DNA from: Pseudomonas sp.
GTDB taxonomy: Bacteria > Pseudomonadota > Gammaproteobacteria > Pseudomonadales > Pseudomonadaceae
Assembly: GCA_022448005.1 (NCBI GenBank)
Contig: JAKUTK010000009.1
Location: 46,806-110,805 of the forward strand
Reading direction: 5' to 3'
Length of the DNA: 64,000 bases
The notes under the pieces were generated by a model, which saw only the letters and a list, made by a program, of their open reading frames with translations, ran no database searches and was not told the DNA's origin. Below, one piece after another: positions 33,857 through 42,283 of the stretch. How positions within the stretch are numbered: the first letter of the stretch is position 1; each line of letters opens with the position of its first letter. Position numbers and translations under genes: made by a program.

Positions 33857-33911
33857 ACGCAGATCCTCAATGATTGAGAACAACCCATGGGATTGTTCCC
33901 AAAGGGTTGTT
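33857..33911 (-). promoter_or_regulatory. Structured leader L8
   Basis: A AACAACCC / GGGUUGUU hairpin (33879-33911) is followed by CUCAAU, complementary to AUUGAG of the ribosome site UUGAGGA. Confidence 0.6.
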
Positions 33912-33915
33912 TCAA

Positions 33916-34050
33916 TCAGAGCACCTGACGGGCTTTGATCGTTTTGGCGGTTTCAGTTTTTTCAACCGAAGCAACGCCGTAATCGAACGCTTTAAAGCCG
34001 ACTTGGATGCCACCAACAATCAGCACTACTGCGATGATCAGAACTTTCAT
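33916..34050 (-). CDS. Small 44-residue membrane-anchored protein
   Basis: Encodes M-K-V-L-I-I-A-V-V-L-I-V-G-G then a polar tail ending R-Q-V-L. It is a single N-terminal helix with a short exposed tail, possibly signal-peptide-like. GGAGAAAC precedes the ATG by 7 bases, within a perfect 8-base pairing in leader L9. Conserved leader architecture is the main reason to accept this short gene. Confidence 0.6.
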   Translation of the reverse strand: MKVLIIAVVLIVGGIQVGFKAFDYGVASVEKTETAKTIKARQVL

Positions 34051-34116
34051 TATGTTTCTCCATTAGCTTAATGCAGACGGAGAAACGCCCGGCAGGGAGT
34101 TATCCCCGCGTGGGTT
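34051..34116 (-). promoter_or_regulatory. Structured leader L9
   Basis: A GGG-rich hairpin (34086-34116) is followed by GUUUCUCC (34079-34086), a perfect complement of GGAGAAAC (34054-34061) containing the ribosome site. Confidence 0.7.
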
Positions 34117-34119
34117 TTG

Positions 34120-34330
34120 TTGTGCAAACAAAAACGCAACGGACCTAAAGAGGAACGTTGATTCTGAATGCTTTCGATTAGGCCGGTTGAAGCTCCGACT
34201 TAGCTTTCCCAGGCCACAAAGTGACTCTGGTTTTTGCCTGACCGAAGATCGGTACAGGCTCTTGCCGAGTGCAACATGCACTTGACGAAGATTAGTGCGC
34301 TGAGGCGCGAAGGGATGAAACATGAAGCGA
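34120..34330 (-). other. Structured 5' region of a small-gene transcription unit
   Basis: No gene is seen. The minus strand has hairpins such as CCGA-TCTT-CGG and GTGCA-TGT-TGCAC. It lies between the terminator at 34375 and leader L9, so it should hold the promoter and untranslated leader for the genes at 34050 and below. It resembles the block before ssb. Confidence 0.4.
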
Positions 34331-34374
34331 TGTGTCGATTATACCGATCCACCTGCCAGCCTCAAGCATGCAGG

Positions 34375-34401
34375 CAAAAAAAACGCCCCGAAGGGCGTTG
34401 A
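34375..34401 (-). terminator. Intrinsic terminator after the 81-residue gene
   Basis: CGCCC-UUCG-GGGCG with eight U residues on the minus strand, immediately after the stop at 34404. Confidence 0.9.
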
Positions 34402-34403
34402 AT

Positions 34404-34649
34404 TCAGATTGCATGGGGAGAGATCACCTGATGACCGTTTTTCTCGCGAAATCGGTTAACGATTACCTCCATTGGCTCATGCAGCTTTACCGGATGCTTG
34501 AACCCTTCCCCCTCCATGTGGCGCAGGAGAATGACGCCCCCAGTCGATAGCTCCCAGAGGTGAACCTTCTGCTTGCCCCTTTTTGCCCAGGCCCTGCGGA
34601 TGATGCTCGCGTTGCCTTGCAACTGTGCTGCCTCAAGGATTGCACTCAT
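34404..34649 (-). CDS. Unknown 81-residue protein
   Basis: Starts M-S-A-I-L-E-A-A-Q-L-Q-G-N at 34649 with AAGGAGAGG upstream. A longer in-frame start would remove the leader. The second half is beta-rich with W-E-L-S-T-G-G-V-I-L-L-R-H. It is the last gene of the long unit that begins near 42735. The pattern of an N-terminal helix and a single-domain beta part is common in small DNA-binding proteins, but I cannot name it. Confidence 0.6.
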   Translation of the reverse strand: MSAILEAAQLQGNASIIRRAWAKRGKQKVHLWELSTGGVILLRHMEGEGFKHPVKLHEPMEVIVNRFREKNGHQVISPHAI

Positions 34650-34710
34650 GATCCTCTCCTTCCATCCATGCAAGGAGAAGCCCCGCCAGGGATTTCTCCC
34701 TGGCAGGGGT
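34650..34710 (-). promoter_or_regulatory. Structured leader L10
   Basis: A CCCUGCCAGGGAG-type hairpin (34681-34710) then CUUCUCCUU (34672-34680), which pairs with all nine bases of AAGGAGAGG (34653-34661), one pair being G-U. Confidence 0.7.
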
Positions 34711-34714
34711 TGTT

Positions 34715-36268
34715 TTACGCCACCATCAGACTGAGCTGGAACTGACCCTGGTTGGGATCACTTTCCGGCAGGCCTGGCATCTGGCTTTCCGAGTTGATTC
34801 CGAAGCTGCACAACTGGCCAGCACCGCAATTACCACCGCCGCAGATCTGCCCACAGTAGGAGGAAATTCCCTCCTGTCGCAGACTCACCACGCTGGGGTT
34901 TACAGCAGCAGTGATCGACACCCCTAATTCGAGCCCAACGGACTCAATCAACGGAAAGATCACTGACTGCCCAAGCACCTCATGCGCAGTCGTGTCAGGA
35001 AGCCCAGCGATTACCACCTCCGGGATGCCTTTCACTCGTGCGTGCTCGACAGGCGTGAGTAGCCGAGACAGTTGCGGGTTGGTCGGATGTACTAGGAAGG
35101 GCTCCGTGCTCCTGCACTTCGCATAACCACGTCCGATTGTTCCGCAGAAATCTTCAGCCCCACTTAGCAGTTGGCGTGAGAATCCTTTGCCGTCTGCCTT
35201 GTCGCGTACTTCCTTATTTGCGAGATAGTCGAAGGATTTGAACCGCTCAGAATCATGCGGAACATCCTCTAATACCTCATTAAGACTTCCCTCTTTCTCT
35301 TTCAGTTTGCTTAGCTCACTAAAATCGAAAACGTCAGGAAGCCCCTTACTTATCGCGACCACAACCAATCGGCTTCTACGCTCAAGAGCGCCAAAGTCGT
35401 TGCCATTCAACACAGCTTCCTTCAGCACATAGCCTTGAGAAACCAACTTCGCGCGAATAACAACCATAGAAGCAGACGTTTGATATTCCGGTACGTTCTC
35501 GATCAGGCAAATGCTTGGGTTCAGCGCTTTAACCGCATCGAGAAAATCAACAAACAAATCACCAGCTTTGGAGTGTTCCTCTGCCATGCTCAGTTTGTTC
35601 TTGCTGCGACCTGACTTCGATGCTCCTAAGCAGGGAATTCCTGCACAGATAACGTCGCACTGAAGAGGGTTATGCCCCCAGTTGACCTCTCTCACGTCAG
35701 AGCAGATCGCAACACTCTTTTCGTTCCACAGCTCAGGATTGTTGTCTAACGACGAATCCAAGTATTCCGGTTCAATTTCGACACCGACTTGGATAAACGA
35801 CTTGATCCCTGCACGTCTAAGGCCGCTATGAAGTGCCTTATCCGCAACACCACCACCATGGAACAGGCTGGCTACTGCCAACGGCTCTCCGGTACGCAGC
35901 TTTTCCGTCAAACGCTTAACTCGTTCCCGGATCTTGGTTTCGATGTGCAGCGCTGTGATCACGATCCGACCTCGCCGGATTGCAACACGTACCCGCTCGA
36001 TGTTCTCGAACACCTCGCTGAGTACCCTTGATCGAACCTCAATCAAGGGCACCACCACACCACGCCGCTCGCGCTTGGAGACAGTGAAAGTCTGGTCGTT
36101 CGCTACGGCCGGGGCCTCGCGAAGCTCCAAACGCTCCATCGCCTTGTTCTGCACGAGCTGGTAGCGCGCACCGATCTTCACGCCCGCCCTTTCGAGCTTT
36201 CGACCCTCAAGCCAAAGGCGCGCTACGTTTTTCGACTCACCGATCCTAGTGTTGATGACCGTTGACAT
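34715..36268 (-). CDS. dcm: DNA (cytosine-5) methyltransferase
   Basis: The 517-residue protein contains the motifs of C5-methyltransferases in order: a loop A-S-L-F-H-G-G-G-V near residue 132, the catalytic proline-cysteine I-P-C-L-G-A-S near 209, E-N-V-P near 255, and the C-terminal R-L-L-T-P-V-E-H-A-R box. About 110 N-terminal residues form an extra beta-rich domain. No restriction enzyme was found next to it, so it is probably an orphan enzyme protecting incoming plasmid DNA, as in SXT and IncA/C elements. The ribosome site GGGAGAAA lies within leader L11. Confidence 0.88.
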   Translation of the reverse strand: MSTVINTRIGESKNVARLWLEGRKLERAGVKIGARYQLVQNKAMERLELREAPAVANDQTFTVSKRERRGVVVPLIEVRSRVLSEVFENIERVRVAIRRGRIVITALHIETKIRERVKRLTEKLRTGEPLAVASLFHGGGVADKALHSGLRRAGIKSFIQVGVEIEPEYLDSSLDNNPELWNEKSVAICSDVREVNWGHNPLQCDVICAGIPCLGASKSGRSKNKLSMAEEHSKAGDLFVDFLDAVKALNPSICLIENVPEYQTSASMVVIRAKLVSQGYVLKEAVLNGNDFGALERRSRLVVVAISKGLPDVFDFSELSKLKEKEGSLNEVLEDVPHDSERFKSFDYLANKEVRDKADGKGFSRQLLSGAEDFCGTIGRGYAKCRSTEPFLVHPTNPQLSRLLTPVEHARVKGIPEVVIAGLPDTTAHEVLGQSVIFPLIESVGLELGVSITAAVNPSVVSLRQEGISSYCGQICGGGNCGAGQLCSFGINSESQMPGLPESDPNQGQFQLSLMVA

Positions 36269-36340
36269 AATTTTCTCCCTTCCTGGTTAAGTGCCCCAGG
36301 CAAAGAGAAACCCCGTGCGGGATTTCTCCCGCAGGGGCTA
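36269..36340 (-). promoter_or_regulatory. Structured leader L11 of the cytosine methyltransferase
   Basis: A CCCCUGCGGGAG / CUCCCGCA-type hairpin (36311-36337) is followed by UUUCUC, paired with GAGAAA of the ribosome site, and CCUGG paired with CCAGG between them. Confidence 0.65.
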
Positions 36341-36358
36341 TTTAGTTTGTGTATCGGC

Positions 36359-37240
36359 TTATGCAGCTAGCTGGTAAACACCGGGTTTCAAACGAACAAA
36401 GTAGCGCTCGTCTTGTAGAACCTGACGCACCTTAGCTTGCCAGTGTTGGTTATCACGCGATTTAGCATAGGGCTCCAATGCATCATTGATATCCTTCAGA
36501 TGAAGAATCTTGTTGCCTTGAAGCACACGCCGAACCGCTGCTTTCCACGTAATACCAGTCATCGCAGCAGCGCGCTTTTCCATTGAACCAATAAGGAACA
36601 ACGAAGATTCACGCTTAGCGAAAACAAGTAACTTTTCGTGGGCAATCCTGACAAAGTTTCCTTTGTAGGAGCTTGAGTCACTTTTACAATTGTGCTGGAC
36701 CTTGATGACCTCATCGATCAGCCGGCCCGGCGCAATTCGTTCCACGAGTGAACTAAGGTTATAGTATGTACCTTTGGCGCGCATGTTGCCCATGAGGATT
36801 CCATATACGCCGCCACGTTCAACTGCGTCGTGGATATTCATAACGGCAAGTTCCAGTGCTTCAGTGAAGTCCTGGAAATTCATCCGTGACATATCCCACT
36901 TATTTGGCTCCCCCCACTCTTCGCCGCTATACTTGAGCATTCCCGCATATGGGGGATGCCACCAGCAAACGTGAGCCATCTCACCGATGTACGACGCAAG
37001 GTCGTCCGTAAGCAAGTTGAAGCCCTGATGTAGGTCAGTGCCAACAAATCGCAGTCCCATCTCCCTAGCAACATCGACGCTAGTACCGCCACCGATGCTC
37101 GGATCTACGACCAGGCCATCTTTTCTTTTCATGTAACTTTCCAGAAAGTCTTTGATAATTCTTCCTGTGCAGTTACCGCGATAGGATGACTTGCCCCAGT
37201 GACCACGATCCGGGTAAGAAACAACTGAGCCTGCAAACAT
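36359..37240 (-). CDS. Putative orphan DNA adenine or N4-cytosine methyltransferase
   Basis: The 293-residue protein has the S-adenosylmethionine loop V-D-P-S-I-G-G-G-T-S near residue 46 and the catalytic box W-H-P-P-Y near 93, a variant of D/N/S-P-P-Y/W, plus a conserved R-G-G-V-Y-G-I-L-M-G. The C-terminal region is likely the target recognition part. The order of motifs is that of class gamma or beta amino-methyltransferases. It follows the cytosine enzyme in the same transcript and likewise lacks a nuclease partner. Histidine in place of D/N/S in the catalytic box is unusual, so activity is uncertain. Confidence 0.75.
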   Translation of the reverse strand: MFAGSVVSYPDRGHWGKSSYRGNCTGRIIKDFLESYMKRKDGLVVDPSIGGGTSVDVAREMGLRFVGTDLHQGFNLLTDDLASYIGEMAHVCWWHPPYAGMLKYSGEEWGEPNKWDMSRMNFQDFTEALELAVMNIHDAVERGGVYGILMGNMRAKGTYYNLSSLVERIAPGRLIDEVIKVQHNCKSDSSSYKGNFVRIAHEKLLVFAKRESSLFLIGSMEKRAAAMTGITWKAAVRRVLQGNKILHLKDINDALEPYAKSRDNQHWQAKVRQVLQDERYFVRLKPGVYQLAA

Positions 37241-37301
37241 GTCTATTCTCCATTCATTTTTGATGCTGGAGAACCCCGACTGGAGTTTCCCAGCCGGGTT
37301 T
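37241..37301 (-). promoter_or_regulatory. Structured leader L12
   Basis: A CCCGGCUGGG / CCAGUCGGGG hairpin (37274-37298), then UUCUCC pairing with GGAGAA of the ribosome site, and AGCAU near AUGAAU in the loop. Confidence 0.65.
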
Positions 37302-37339
37302 TAGGCGCTCGCCGTGTTAACCACGACGAGTAGCATTAG

Positions 37340-37558
37340 TCAGACAAACTCACCCTCTTCGCCGTTTGAGTAAACACGACAAGATGATGCGTAGTTCAAC
37401 CAGCAAGCAGGATACTTATCCCGAGCTTGCTCAATTGCATGTAGCGAATCTTCTGCATCGCACTCGAACGTTGTTTCAGGGAGCAAAGCTCCGTTCACAC
37501 GTTCGCGCAAGTAGATCCGATAGCGCAGATACAGCCGTGGTATCACCATGACTGACAT
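37340..37558 (-). CDS. Unknown 72-residue protein
   Basis: Starts at 37558 with GGAGAGAAAC 2 bases before the ATG; a second in-frame ATG lies nine bases further in. It is rich in arginine near the start (L-Y-L-R-Y-R-I-Y-L-R-E-R) and has two cysteines later. No domain is recognised. It is a typical small gene of this unit. Confidence 0.6.
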   Translation of the reverse strand: MSVMVIPRLYLRYRIYLRERVNGALLPETTFECDAEDSLHAIEQARDKYPACWLNYASSCRVYSNGEEGEFV

Positions 37559-37623
37559 GTTTCTCTCCTTTCATTTTCCAGAAGGGAGAAAGCCCGGTAA
37601 GGGGCTTCCCCCCCTACCGGGCT
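37559..37623 (-). promoter_or_regulatory. Structured leader L13
   Basis: AGCCCGGUAGGGG / CCCCUUACCGGGCU hairpin (37591-37623). Then UUUCUCCCUU pairs with AAGG-A-GAGAAA, ten pairs with one bulged A, covering the ribosome site. Confidence 0.68.
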
Positions 37624-37628
37624 CATAT

Positions 37629-38036
37629 TTACTTGCGCCGCATCATGCTCAGGAAATTCTCACGAACCTCCTCATGATCAGCGCCAGCTGCGTTACAGCA
37701 GGTTTTGAAGCTGAACGGTTCATCTTCGTCCGCCAGCACCCACAACATGCCATCCCACCAGTTTTCAATACTCACCTGAGGGTGAAGAATCTGGCGAAGT
37801 GTCATCTTGATCATGTAACTGCGCATCCAGTCGATGTAATCGTCAGTGATTTCATCCTCTGCGCGCAGCAACTCCAACTCCGCATCTGACATCTCAAGGA
37901 TGTCGAGAAACCCAAGCTGAACCTGTACCTGGATGGGAACAGTTTTTCGCCGGGTGCGGCGCTCAAGAGAGCGGCGTTGAATAATTACTTCATCACCGAA
38001 CAAGTCGAGTAATGGAGCTACAGCTACATTTTCCAT
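37629..38036 (-). CDS. Unknown 135-residue protein
   Basis: I start at M-E-N-V-A-V-A-P-L (38036), with GGGAGGCC upstream; a longer frame enters the leader. The N-terminal third is basic (R-R-S-L-E-R-R-T-R-R-K-T), the rest acidic and helical with several tryptophans. It may be a nucleic-acid-associated protein by composition only. Nothing else is recognisable. Confidence 0.6.
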   Translation of the reverse strand: MENVAVAPLLDLFGDEVIIQRRSLERRTRRKTVPIQVQVQLGFLDILEMSDAELELLRAEDEITDDYIDWMRSYMIKMTLRQILHPQVSIENWWDGMLWVLADEDEPFSFKTCCNAAGADHEEVRENFLSMMRRK

Positions 38037-38092
38037 TCTGGCCTCCCTTTCCAAGCGAAGGCCTCCCCCAGCAGGGTTGGCCCCTGCTGGGA
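38037..38092 (-). promoter_or_regulatory. Structured leader L14
   Basis: CCCAGCAGGGG / CCCUGCUGGGG hairpin (38065-38091). Then GGCCUUC pairs with GGGAGGCC (including one G-U), masking the GGGAGG ribosome site. Confidence 0.66.
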
Positions 38093-38108
38093 ATGGTTTG
38101 TTGTCTAG

Positions 38109-39974
38109 TTAAGCGGTTAGTACGTCTCGAACAACCTCAAACAGCGCTGTCTTCAATCTACTTACCGTCCCAACTGCAACGTATTTGGTGAAAAGCTTGC
38201 TGAGAACATAGCTATTAGCCGAGCCGAAGCCGAGTCCAATAACCTGTATCCCTGAAGCCTCACACCGCTCGAACATCTCTTTGCAATATCCGTCAGTACC
38301 GGAATTTGGCTCGCCATCGGTTATCACGAAAAGAATCTTCCGCTCTCCCTTTGCGCGTAAAACCTCAATCGCGGCAGGCCATATAGCCTGTGCCAATGGA
38401 GTTCCACCATGCGGCAGAGCACCAAATCCACCCGCTTCCACTGCAGCGCCAAGACGCTCGGTTGAACGCTTGATCAGATCGCAGCATTGACCGGCCCCAG
38501 CTGTGGTTGTGCCTGGAAAAGACATCGCCCCAGTTGTCACCAGTGGCAGCCCTTCAAGCCCCCTGAGAACGGCATACAGCGCCGCCTCAGCTTGTTCCAT
38601 TGCCGCATCCATACTTACTGACTTGTCGAACAGGAACTGGATAGCAGCTGACTGACGCTCGGCCCGCGCTTTGCTTCGGAACACCCGCGTTTCGCCAGCT
38701 GGAAGCATGGCAATGCGCGAGGTATCGATCCGACGCCCTTGGCGCTTGAGCCTTACCCGACAGTCCACCTGTGCCTGCAGCAGTCCATTTAGGATCTGAC
38801 GCAGACCAGCAGAGTGCGTTTCACCGGAAATACGACGCCTGCATGAGGCTTCGGCTGACCGGCGTACCGCTCTCCCTCCCAGGGGGAATGGCTTGATCGG
38901 AGTGAAGTGTGCCGCTGCCTTTCGGCCCAGCAACTCAGCTGCCGCATCGCCAACCTCCGAAATCAACCCTTGCAGGTCTTTTTCAGTGGCTTGCATTACG
39001 CGCTCACGCAATCCCAGTGGGGCACCTTGGCCATCACCGGGCTGTAGCGTTGCATCGCGCTGGCCTGAATCCTTCTGGTCGGAACTTCCGCCCTGACCTT
39101 CAGGAGATGATTTCTGCTCGGAATTTGGTTGCCCGCCTCCCGTGCCATCCTCACCGCCATTGGCTGGTTGATCACCGCCCGCTTCGTCACCCTGCGAAGA
39201 GTTCTGCTCTCCCGAAGGATCGCTTCCTTTTTCGCCGGTACCGTCACTGTCGGTGTTGCCGGTTTCGCCTTCGCCCTCCCCTTGCGGGTCGGCCTCCGAC
39301 TCACCGTTTTCACCACTTTCGTCAGCACCTTCGTCATTGCCCTTTTCAGGCTCCGGCTCAGGCTTATCTTCGCTTGACGGAAGCAGCTCGATTATCGAAT
39401 CCACCAGCGCCAGAACCTCTTTCGTGCTGTCGCACTTCAGAGTTTTCAGCACCTCGGCCATGATCTTGTCGGCTAACTCTTGGCCCAGTCGGGCTTCAAG
39501 CGCTTCGAGATAGGCTCGCGCGGGTACCTCTAGTTGCGGCTCCTGCAGTTTCCAGTAGCCGCCCATGAGGATTGCGTTATGGATGATCTCTACGTCTGTT
39601 GCCTGCGCGACTCGCTCAGGCTGAAACGGATCAAGCAGAACCTTGCGGTTCAGGTACCGAATGTCATCCTCGGTGCCAGGGTACTGATCCATCGACAGAC
39701 GCTCGATACGGATGTCCTCCAGGATGTTCAGCAAGTTTTTGCGGAACGGAACCGGGGCATCCGCGCCGAATACCGCCATGTCAGTGTTACGGACATGGGA
39801 GCACTCATGCGCGATGAAGCCGAAGGACAGCGGTAAATCATCCTCACTGAATGGGACAGTTACCGTTTTTCCATCTGTGAAGGCTCGGGTTCCTTGCACC
39901 ACCACCTTGACGCCGGTTTGTTCGGCCAGGTGTTGTGCGTAGTACGGGAGCGATCCAATCAGGGATTTAGCCAT
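38109..39974 (-). CDS. CobT-like vWA-domain protein with HExxH motif
   Basis: The 621-residue protein begins with a metallopeptidase-like region holding H-E-C-S-H near residue 54. It then has a long acidic, low-complexity stretch (about 205-325, rich in E, D, G, S, N, Q), and a C-terminal von Willebrand A domain with D-K-S-V-S near 450 as the metal site. This layout matches the CobT-like/vWA proteins found with CobS-like ATPases and DUF3150 in SXT and IncA/C elements. Such trios act like AAA-plus chelatase pairs, but the plasmid substrate is unknown. It lies in the same transcript as both partners. Confidence 0.85.
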   Translation of the reverse strand: MAKSLIGSLPYYAQHLAEQTGVKVVVQGTRAFTDGKTVTVPFSEDDLPLSFGFIAHECSHVRNTDMAVFGADAPVPFRKNLLNILEDIRIERLSMDQYPGTEDDIRYLNRKVLLDPFQPERVAQATDVEIIHNAILMGGYWKLQEPQLEVPARAYLEALEARLGQELADKIMAEVLKTLKCDSTKEVLALVDSIIELLPSSEDKPEPEPEKGNDEGADESGENGESEADPQGEGEGETGNTDSDGTGEKGSDPSGEQNSSQGDEAGGDQPANGGEDGTGGGQPNSEQKSSPEGQGGSSDQKDSGQRDATLQPGDGQGAPLGLRERVMQATEKDLQGLISEVGDAAAELLGRKAAAHFTPIKPFPLGGRAVRRSAEASCRRRISGETHSAGLRQILNGLLQAQVDCRVRLKRQGRRIDTSRIAMLPAGETRVFRSKARAERQSAAIQFLFDKSVSMDAAMEQAEAALYAVLRGLEGLPLVTTGAMSFPGTTTAGAGQCCDLIKRSTERLGAAVEAGGFGALPHGGTPLAQAIWPAAIEVLRAKGERKILFVITDGEPNSGTDGYCKEMFERCEASGIQVIGLGFGSANSYVLSKLFTKYVAVGTVSRLKTALFEVVRDVLTA

Positions 39975-40043
39975 TTCGTTTCTCCATTCTCGCCACCGCC
40001 AGACGGAGAAACCCCCGCTGGGAGGTTTGCTCCCAGGCGGGGT
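39975..40043 (-). promoter_or_regulatory. Structured leader L15
   Basis: CCCCGCCUGGGAG / CUCCCAGCGGGG hairpin (40012-40043) then GUUUCUCC (40005-40012), a perfect 8-base complement of GGAGAAAC (39978-39985). The clearest two-hairpin example of the family. Confidence 0.72.
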
Positions 40044-40055
40044 TTAGTGTTGGTG

Positions 40056-41219
40056 TCAGAAGCTGAATACGCCGTGAGAGACGACGCTACTGACAGATAC
40101 GGGTGGAACAACCAGCGGTTGAGGCTCTGGAAGCACGTCCTCGTCCTCTGCTTGCTCGGTTGAAGCAGCATCCTCGGCGCCGACCAGATCAAAGGGGTTG
40201 AACGAATCAGCCATGCCGGCCTGCTCGATCTCTTCCTCTGCCTGGATCTGCTGGGATACCAGTTCGTTTTCTAGCTGCACCTTCGGCTCAGTCGCTTCAG
40301 CAGGTTGCGTCGTGACTGTTTCCGCAGGCTGCACAGCAGCTGGTACCGCAACATCATCCTGCTCGGGCGAGCCATTGGCGATGTTGAGGTTCTTGATCAG
40401 CCGGCGTATCGAGTCCTCATCCGAGAGCCCCGATACCAACGTCACAATGTTGCTGTACTGCGTGCCATTGACCACCCCTGAGGCCGGCAAAACCGCAAGG
40501 GTTTCGTCGATGTAGGTGGACAGGGCTTGGACATCGCTCGACAGGAACATCAGGCCCTTGAGCTTGGTGTTCATCTTGCGAATCGTGTTGAGGGTCGTCT
40601 GGGTGACATGGCCACGAGTGGCCAGGCCGTTTTCCATCAAACGTTCGGCTGTCTCTGCCGTCTCAGCGTAGAGCTGATCCGACAGGCCGCGCACTTGACT
40701 CCCAAGCGTTGCAGATAGGTGCTTGTCGCCGTCCGGCGCCACACGGCAAGCCGCGTAACCGAACTGAAGACCGGCCTCTACCTGATGTTTCGGCGTGATG
40801 CTTTGCATAATGGCTTCTCGCCATTCGGCACGCTCCCACTCCTGCTGCACCCATTCATTGACCCAACGGTCATAGTTAGGAATGAAGTTTTTCTTCAGGT
40901 CATAGAACTGGTTCTTCAGAGCTTCAAGCTCGTCTACAACCCTCTGGATCTTCTCCTGCGGTATGGCATAGCCGCCGAGGAATTTGATTCCATAGTCTTC
41001 CAGGACCTTGATCGCACGCCGTTTGACTTTCTCGAACGGCTTGAGCTTTTCGGGATCGATTACTCGCATCGAACCCAATGAGGCCAGCCGTGCCGGTGGA
41101 ATTTTACCCTCCAGCATTTCAGGCTTCAGTTTCTTCCGAGCAGTCCACAGGTGGATGCCCGAGAGGTCTACCAGCAGGATCTGGTCCAGAATCTGGATTT
41201 CGTTCTGTTGGATAGTCAT
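40056..41219 (-). CDS. DUF3150-family protein, partner of the CobS/vWA pair
   Basis: The 387-residue protein is helical in its first 230 residues, with W-E-R-A-E-W-R-E and long charged helices. The last 110 residues are low-complexity (rich in A, E, Q, P, V) with a C-terminal F-S-F. The DUF3150 family sits between the CobS-like ATPase and the vWA protein in SXT and IncA/C elements, just as here. Its function is unknown. The SD region is complementary to the terminator-like hairpin's 3' arm (leader L16). Confidence 0.82.
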   Translation of the reverse strand: MTIQQNEIQILDQILLVDLSGIHLWTARKKLKPEMLEGKIPPARLASLGSMRVIDPEKLKPFEKVKRRAIKVLEDYGIKFLGGYAIPQEKIQRVVDELEALKNQFYDLKKNFIPNYDRWVNEWVQQEWERAEWREAIMQSITPKHQVEAGLQFGYAACRVAPDGDKHLSATLGSQVRGLSDQLYAETAETAERLMENGLATRGHVTQTTLNTIRKMNTKLKGLMFLSSDVQALSTYIDETLAVLPASGVVNGTQYSNIVTLVSGLSDEDSIRRLIKNLNIANGSPEQDDVAVPAAVQPAETVTTQPAEATEPKVQLENELVSQQIQAEEEIEQAGMADSFNPFDLVGAEDAASTEQAEDEDVLPEPQPLVVPPVSVSSVVSHGVFSF

Positions 41220-41286
41220 TGCGAAGTTCTCCTTTTCTCTAAAGCAAAAAAAGGGGGAACTTCGCCCCTAAGGGGAAAGTTCCCCC
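41220..41286 (-). promoter_or_regulatory. Structured leader L16, terminator-like with switch potential
   Basis: GGGGGAACUU / AAGUUCCCCC hairpin (41253-41286) followed by seven U residues. GCGAAGUUC (41257-41265), part of its 3' arm, is also a perfect complement of GAACUUCGC (41221-41229), just after the AAGGAG ribosome site. The two pairings exclude each other. Confidence 0.74.
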
Positions 41287-41302
41287 TCAGGGCTGTTTAC
41301 GA

Positions 41303-42283
41303 TTAGAACGGTTTATCTACTTCAACCGGCCAGTCGTTACCAAACACGCTGCTTGCCATCTTATCGATTGCAAGCTTCTGCACTTTGTCGCAGCGATTAA
41401 GCAGCGACTCTTGCAGAGCGAGTTTCAACGGGTTTTTCTTCTTGGCCAATGTATATCCATTGCCAATCCGAGCCCAACGCAACAAAGTCCGAGTGGACAT
41501 TGTAACGCTGAGATAGTTACCGCCTTTACCTTGGTGTTGATCACGAACACTATTTGCAATCTTCACCATGTTCTCGACGATTTCCTTTGTTATCCCTGGT
41601 ACGGCTTTAACGACCAGATCAACTTCATCCTTCGGCTCAAGGTATTCCACCTCGAACACTCGGAATCGGTCGAGCGATGCCAGGTTCTGCTGCATCGTAG
41701 CGGCATAAACCCCCATCTCATCCGACTGCCCTGCCGTGTTGCCGCAAGCGACGAAACGGAAATTGGCATGTGGCCGAATGACCTCGCCGTTGTTTTCAGC
41801 GATCACCAGTGGACGCCCCTCCATTACCGCGTGGAGGCCCACCGTTACCGAAGGATCGAGGGTGTCGTACTCGTCCAGGACGAACACGAGCCCATGTCGC
41901 ATAGCCTTGGTGAGCGGCCCGTCCACGAATTTCGTGTTCAGATCGCCCGACACAGGGTCCGTTACTGGCAGGTTGTAGCCTGTCAACTCCGGCATCTCCA
42001 TGCGGCTATGTGCTGAGACGGTAATGCTTGGCCAGTTGAGTCGCGCGCACGTTTGTTCGACGAGCGAAGACTTACCGGCACCCGTTGGGCCGACGAGCAA
42101 ACAGCTGTCACCTGCCGGGGCGTAAAGCCAACTCATAAACTGAGAAAGCAGTTCCTTCCTGAAGAAGTACGGCTTTGCTGGCTCAACGTGTTGCGAAAGA
42201 TTGTGGTTTGGCGAAAAAGCCGGCGCAGTTGCATCGGATTGGAAGCCAAACTCTTTCATTCCAACTTGGATATTCAGTTGCAT
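41303..42283 (-). CDS. CobS/MoxR-like AAA-plus ATPase
   Basis: The 326-residue ATPase has Walker A G-P-T-G-A-G-K-S near residue 64, Walker B V-F-V-L-D-E-Y near 134, and a C-terminal S-T-R-T-L-L-R-W region that fits sensor II of the MoxR/CobS group. Such ATPases work with vWA partners like the one at 38109-39974 to remodel a target. It is adjacent to DUF3150, as in SXT. Ribosome site GGAGAA lies in leader L17. Confidence 0.88.
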   Translation of the reverse strand: MQLNIQVGMKEFGFQSDATAPAFSPNHNLSQHVEPAKPYFFRKELLSQFMSWLYAPAGDSCLLVGPTGAGKSSLVEQTCARLNWPSITVSAHSRMEMPELTGYNLPVTDPVSGDLNTKFVDGPLTKAMRHGLVFVLDEYDTLDPSVTVGLHAVMEGRPLVIAENNGEVIRPHANFRFVACGNTAGQSDEMGVYAATMQQNLASLDRFRVFEVEYLEPKDEVDLVVKAVPGITKEIVENMVKIANSVRDQHQGKGGNYLSVTMSTRTLLRWARIGNGYTLAKKKNPLKLALQESLLNRCDKVQKLAIDKMASSVFGNDWPVEVDKPF

